11,442 nt of DNA from positions 1 through 11,442 of the forward strand of contig CALMLK010000068.1 of NCBI GenBank assembly GCA_937868035.1. Reading direction: 5' to 3'. Below, piece after piece: positions 7,826-11,442 of the stretch. The position numbers and the translations under genes were made by a program. Numbering within the stretch: position 1 is the first letter of the stretch; the number at the start of each line of letters is the position of its first letter. A model generated the notes under the pieces. The model saw only the letters and a list, made by a program, of their open reading frames with translations, was not told where the DNA came from and made no database searches. The DNA comes from an uncultured Alphaproteobacteria bacterium. Its GTDB lineage: Bacteria > Pseudomonadota > Alphaproteobacteria > Rhizobiales > Aestuariivirgaceae.

Positions 7826-10800
7826 GCAGGTTGCCCGGCAAACGAACCGTCACGCCCACCCGTGAGCAGCTTGAGGCAGCGGAGCCAACGCGTTCCGTCT
7901 GGGTGATGGCCAATGCGGGCTCGGGCAAGACGCATGTGCTGGTGAACCGCGTGGTGCGCCTGCTGCTTGCGGGCTGCACGCCGGAGAGCATTCTCTGCCT
8001 CACCTTCACCAAGGCGGCGGCGGCGGAGATGTCGCTCCGGCTGTTCAAGCTGCTGGCCTCGTGGATCGGGCTCAGTGATGCACAGCTTGCCGCAGCCTTG
8101 ACGGAGCTGGGACTGGAGCAGGTCTCGCCTGTCGAACTGGCGCGGGCGCGGCAGCTCTTTGCCGTCGCCATCGAAACGCCGGGCGGCCTCAAGATCCAGA
8201 CCATCCACGCTTTCTGTGAAAAGCTGCTGCAACTCTTCCCCGCCGAATCGGGCCTTGCCCCCGGCTTCCGCGTCATGGACGAGACGGACAGGCAATTGCT
8301 CCTCGCCGAGGCCCGCAATGCCGCGCTGGCGGATGCCGCGGACGCGGGCGACCTTACCCTTCTCGACGAAGGCCTTCTGGCGGCGGAAAGCCTGGAGGCC
8401 CTGTGCAAGACGTTCCTGCAGGCCACCTCGCCCCTCAACGCCAGCATCGCGGAAGACGTTGATCCCGGAGCGATCGACGTGGCGTTGCGCAGCATCATCA
8501 AGACACAGGCCCATGGGGGCACGGCCGAGATCGAGATGCTCATCCTGGGCCGCGACCGCGCCCGCTATGCCCATGCTGCGGTGAGCCTCACCGGTGTTGC
8601 GCCCCATCGCAACCGCGACGCAGCCGCCTTCTTCCACAAGGTCCACACCTGCGCCGATGCGCAGATGATGATCACGGTCCTCACCGAGACCCTGTTCACC
8701 AAGCAGGGCGAACCCGGAAAGCAGGGCCTGTTCTCGACAGCCACGCGGGCGCGCTTTGCCGACATCTGCGCCTGGTTCGATACGGAGTGTGAGGAGCTCG
8801 TCACGCTGCTCACGCTGCACACGCTGTCGCGCAAGGTTGATGCCACGGCGGCCCTGCTCCGTCTCATGCGCCGCATCGACGGCAAGTTCCGCGCCCTGAA
8901 GCAGCAGCGCGGCCTCTACGACTTCGATGATCTCATCATGCGCACGCGGGCCCTCGTGCACAATTCGCCTTCGGCGCAATGGGTGCTGAAAAAGCTGGAT
9001 GGCAAGCTGGCGCACATCCTTGTGGACGAAGCGCAGGACACGAGCCCGGCGCAATGGCACATCATCACGGCGCTCGCGGATGAATTCTTTGCCGGTCATG
9101 GGCAGACCAGCGGCGTCCGCACGCTCTTCGTGGTGGGCGACATCAAGCAGTCGATCTACAGTTTCCAGGGGGCGGATACGGTCGCCTTTGCACAGGCGCG
9201 TGACCATTTCCGCAGCAAGACAGCAGGCAGCGGTTCTCCGCTGCGGGAAATCAATCTGACGGTGTCCTATCGCACGCTCCCTGCCGTGCTGAAGGTGGTG
9301 GACACTGTCTTTGCCGCAGGTGCCCCGGCGACGAAGGGCCTCCGCCAGGACGGGCGCGACGGCGGCCATTCCGCCAACCGCAGCGATGAAGGCAATGGCA
9401 TCTTCGAACTCTGGCCGCTGTTCCAACCCCCCGATGCCCCACCGCATGCGCCGTGGCAGGCGCCAGTGGACCGGGCCGGAGCAGAATCACCCCGCCAGCA
9501 ACTGGCACGGTATATTGCGGCACGGATCAGGGAGTGGCTGGGCAAGCGCCTGCTCGTCTCCCAGAACCGCGCCGTCGAAGCCGGAGACATCCTCATCCTG
9601 CTGCAAAGACGCGGTGTGTTGTTCGAGGCGCTTCTGGCGGAACTGCGGCGGCAGGGCATTCCCGTCGCGGGGGCCGACCGGCTGAAGCTGCAGGCGAACC
9701 TCGCCGTCATGGATGTGATGGCGCTGATCCAGTTCAGTTTGCTCACGGAAGACGACCTGTCGCTCGCTTCAGTGCTGAAGAGCCCGCTTGTTCCCGTGAC
9801 CCTCACGGACGACGACCTCACCGTTCTTGCGCCCGGCCGCAAGGGCACCCTCTGGCAGGCACTCACGGCGAGCGGACGGCATGGCGAAACCGTTGCCTTC
9901 CTCGAGGGCTGCCTGACCCACGCCGCAACGGCATCACCCCATGCCTTCATCGCCCATGTGCTGTCAGGTGCGCGCCAGCGCATCGTGGCCCGTCTCGGCG
10001 TTGAGGCACAGGACGCAACGGACATGCTGCTCGACACCGCGCTCGCCTTCGAGCGTGACAGCGGCACCTCGCTTGCGGCCTTCCTGCACTGGTTCCGGGC
10101 GCGCGACGAAGACGTGAAGCGCGAACTGGAGGGGCCCGCGGGCGAAGTCCGCATCATGACCGTGCACGGCGCAAAGGGGCTGGAGGCCAATATCGTCATC
10201 CTGCCCGATGCCGCCGACGTGCCGGGCGCGCGCGGCGGGCCAAACCTTCTCGCCGTGCCGCTCCCCGGCAACGCGGCGGGGTTCATTCCGTTCTTCGACA
10301 TGAGCACGGTCATCAAGCCCGCCGCCGTCAGCCAGTGGAAGGATGTGGAGGGCGACAAGACCAAGGACGAACGCAAACGCCTCCTCTATGTCGCCATGAC
10401 GCGGGCGCGGGACGAACTCTACATCGGCGGCGCGCAAGGGCAGAACAAGCCGGATGATGACTGCTGGTATTCCCTCGTGAAGGCAGGCTTGGACAACAAG
10501 CCGGAAGAGCCGAAGCAGCGCAGAATCGCGGGGCTTCATCCCGCTGGTGATCTCGTGCGCATCGGTGATGAGCCGGTGGCGGCGGAGGGTGGAGCGGACA
10601 GATCATCAAGCGTGCGTCTGCCGCTCCCGGCCTGGGCGCTGGCGCCTGCGCCCACCGACAGCCGCCAGCCGGCGTGGGAGTCCGTCACGCGCGTGGCGGC
10701 ACGGGGCGGCACTGTGTTCGATCGCACGGCGGCGCAACGGGGCGTGGCGCTTCATCGCGTGCTGGACCAGATGCAAAGCGGCGACAGCCTTGCGGCGGTG

Positions 10801-11217
10801 TCGGCGCGGCTGGCACGGCAGTCGCTGGATGCTGCCCTGGCGGAACCCTTGCACGGCCTTCTCAGCCGCGCCGACACGGCCGGCTATTTCGCTGGCGATG
10901 CCCGCAGCGAGGCCGCCATCGCCGGACGGCTGGAGGGTCTCCCGCCGGTGCAGGGCCGCCTCGACCGCCTGCGGATCCAGAACGATGCGCTGTGGCTCCT
11001 CGACTTCAAGACAGGACGCCCGGGTGACTTGCAGCGTGAGTCGCATATCCGGCAGATGGCGCAGTATGCCGCCGTGCTGGCGGCGGCCTTTCCGGGACGG
11101 CCGGTCAAGGCTGCCCTGCTCTGGACGCAGGACATGCGGCTGGAAACGCTGGCAGAATCGGCACTTGCCCGGGCCCTCGCGGAGCTGCGCCAGGAGCACG
11201 CCAGCGGCGCGGCTTGA
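7822..11217 (+). CDS. addA: Double-strand break repair helicase-nuclease AddA
   Basis: This 1131-residue protein is AddA, the UvrD/RecB-family 3'-5' helicase and nuclease subunit that unwinds broken DNA ends with AddB. The superfamily 1 motifs appear in order: Walker A NAGSGKTH (31-38), Ia CLTFTKAAAAEM, motif II VDEAQDTS (401-408), motif III GDIKQSIYSFQGAD (from 439), motif V TVHGAKGLE (780-788) and motif VI YVAMTRARDEL (856-866). The C-terminal nuclease has His978, Asp1048 in GRLDRL, and the core Asp1061-Phe-Lys1063 in LLDFKTG, so both activities look intact. The start is ATG 7822, overlapping the addB stop in an ATGA, with Shine-Dalgarno GGAG at 7812-7815. The frame is open back to 7264, but that part lies inside the addB nuclease domain and encodes a Gly/Arg-rich translation without recognisable domains, so it is excluded. 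Co-translation with addB fits a stoichiometric heterodimer. Confidence 0.95.
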   Translation: MSRLPGKRTVTPTREQLEAAEPTRSVWVMANAGSGKTHVLVNRVVRLLLAGCTPESILCLTFTKAAAAEMSLRLFKLLASWIGLSDAQLAAALTELGLEQVSPVELARARQLFAVAIETPGGLKIQTIHAFCEKLLQLFPAESGLAPGFRVMDETDRQLLLAEARNAALADAADAGDLTLLDEGLLAAESLEALCKTFLQATSPLNASIAEDVDPGAIDVALRSIIKTQAHGGTAEIEMLILGRDRARYAHAAVSLTGVAPHRNRDAAAFFHKVHTCADAQMMITVLTETLFTKQGEPGKQGLFSTATRARFADICAWFDTECEELVTLLTLHTLSRKVDATAALLRLMRRIDGKFRALKQQRGLYDFDDLIMRTRALVHNSPSAQWVLKKLDGKLAHILVDEAQDTSPAQWHIITALADEFFAGHGQTSGVRTLFVVGDIKQSIYSFQGADTVAFAQARDHFRSKTAGSGSPLREINLTVSYRTLPAVLKVVDTVFAAGAPATKGLRQDGRDGGHSANRSDEGNGIFELWPLFQPPDAPPHAPWQAPVDRAGAESPRQQLARYIAARIREWLGKRLLVSQNRAVEAGDILILLQRRGVLFEALLAELRRQGIPVAGADRLKLQANLAVMDVMALIQFSLLTEDDLSLASVLKSPLVPVTLTDDDLTVLAPGRKGTLWQALTASGRHGETVAFLEGCLTHAATASPHAFIAHVLSGARQRIVARLGVEAQDATDMLLDTALAFERDSGTSLAAFLHWFRARDEDVKRELEGPAGEVRIMTVHGAKGLEANIVILPDAADVPGARGGPNLLAVPLPGNAAGFIPFFDMSTVIKPAAVSQWKDVEGDKTKDERKRLLYVAMTRARDELYIGGAQGQNKPDDDCWYSLVKAGLDNKPEEPKQRRIAGLHPAGDLVRIGDEPVAAEGGADRSSSVRLPLPAWALAPAPTDSRQPAWESVTRVAARGGTVFDRTAAQRGVALHRVLDQMQSGDSLAAVSARLARQSLDAALAEPLHGLLSRADTAGYFAGDARSEAAIAGRLEGLPPVQGRLDRLRIQNDALWLLDFKTGRPGDLQRESHIRQMAQYAAVLAAAFPGRPVKAALLWTQDMRLETLAESALARALAELRQEHASGAA

Positions 11218-11274
11218 CCCGGCGCACCGTCATCACTACCTCTGTCGCATCACCTTCAACCGGAGTTCCCTTCC
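11218..11274 (+). promoter_or_regulatory. addA-trxA spacer with trxA Shine-Dalgarno
   Basis: The 57-base gap contains GGAG at 11262-11265, 9 bases before the thioredoxin ATG. I see no hairpin followed by a T-run, so nothing here suggests termination after addA, and no convincing -35/-10 pair. The thioredoxin gene may be read through from addA or have a promoter inside the addA 3' end; the sequence does not decide. Confidence 0.45.
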
Positions 11275-11442
11275 ATGGCCACCCATAAAGTCACCGACGC
11301 ATCCTTCGATGCGGATGTTCTCAAGTCCGATACGCCCGTGGTGGTGGATTTCTGGGCGGAGTGGTGCGGCCCCTGCAAGATGATCGGCCCGTCGATTGAG
11401 GAAATCGCCGCCTCGCTTGGCCCCAAGGCCAAGATCGTGAAG
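11275..11442 (+). CDS. trxA: Thioredoxin, 5' part (cut by window end)
   Basis: The first 56 residues of a thioredoxin are encoded before the window ends; about half of the usual 105-110 residues is missing only because of the edge. The active site WCGPCK is present at about residues 32-37, preceded by the beta strand VVVDFWAEW and followed by [10 protein letters not shown], the standard order. The redox-active Cys pair reduces protein disulfides in the cytoplasm (ribonucleotide reductase, methionine sulfoxide reductase and others). ATG 11275 is the first sensible start and has GGAG 9 bases upstream. It has the same orientation as addA, 57 bases downstream, in the order I recall from Rhizobiales. 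No signal peptide is present, which fits the cytoplasmic form. Confidence 0.93.
   Translation, partial: MATHKVTDASFDADVLKSDTPVVVDFWAEWCGPCKMIGPSIEEIAASLGPKAKIVK

Noticed and set aside
7732..9447. Long antisense open frame (571 codons) opposite addB/addA
   Set aside because: High GC leaves antisense frames open by chance; the translation is Arg/Gly/His-rich with no domain, and the + strand carries clear AddA helicase motifs through the same region.
11218..11274. Terminator between addA and trxA
   Set aside because: No stem-loop followed by a T-run could be made out in the 57 bases.
10547..11383. Open frame running through the addA end and into trxA
   Set aside because: It is a shadow frame: addA nuclease motifs and the thioredoxin WCGPC site are read in other frames, and its own translation is Arg/Ser/Pro-rich without domains.

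Overview
The window looks like chromosomal core sequence from a high-GC alphaproteobacterium, most likely of the order Hyphomicrobiales (Rhizobiales). The evidence is GC-rich codon use, alphaproteobacterial-type AddA and AddB, a DivL-like cell-cycle pseudokinase, and the gene order divL - tsaE/amgK fusion - murU - addB - addA - trxA, which I recall from that group. I cannot name a genus. All genes lie on the + strand, nearly gap-free, and I see no mobile element, CRISPR array, tRNA, rRNA or other sign of recent transfer.

Layout: positions 1-115 hold a short 5' region with a weak promoter-like match and a strong Shine-Dalgarno. 116-2563 encodes a membrane-anchored multi-PAS histidine-kinase-like protein whose H-box carries Tyr instead of the phospho-accepting His, the hallmark of DivL. 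After 21 bases, 2585-4126 encodes a fused protein: an N-terminal TsaE ATPase (tRNA t6A37 synthesis) and a C-terminal AmgK-like sugar kinase (cell-wall amino-sugar recycling). It overlaps by 4 bases with 4123-4848, a MurU-like nucleotidyltransferase. One base later begins addB (4850-7825), which overlaps by 4 bases with addA (7822-11217); together these encode the helicase-nuclease that processes double-strand DNA breaks. A 57-base gap without a visible terminator leads to the 5' end of a thioredoxin gene (11275 to the window edge).

How the genes fit together: AmgK and MurU are consecutive steps of peptidoglycan recycling (MurNAc to MurNAc-1-phosphate to UDP-MurNAc), and AddA and AddB form one complex. 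TsaE and DivL belong to separate essential processes (tRNA modification and asymmetric division control). The 4-base overlaps and very short gaps suggest one transcription unit linking cell-cycle control, tRNA modification, wall recycling and recombination repair.

Most of this is a known conserved locus rather than a new system. The points most worth a second look are the Tyr H-box in DivL, the TsaE-AmgK fusion coupled to murU, a His in place of the usual Asp in the C-terminal motif of the MurU-like enzyme, and the absence of iron-sulfur cysteines in the AddB nuclease domain.
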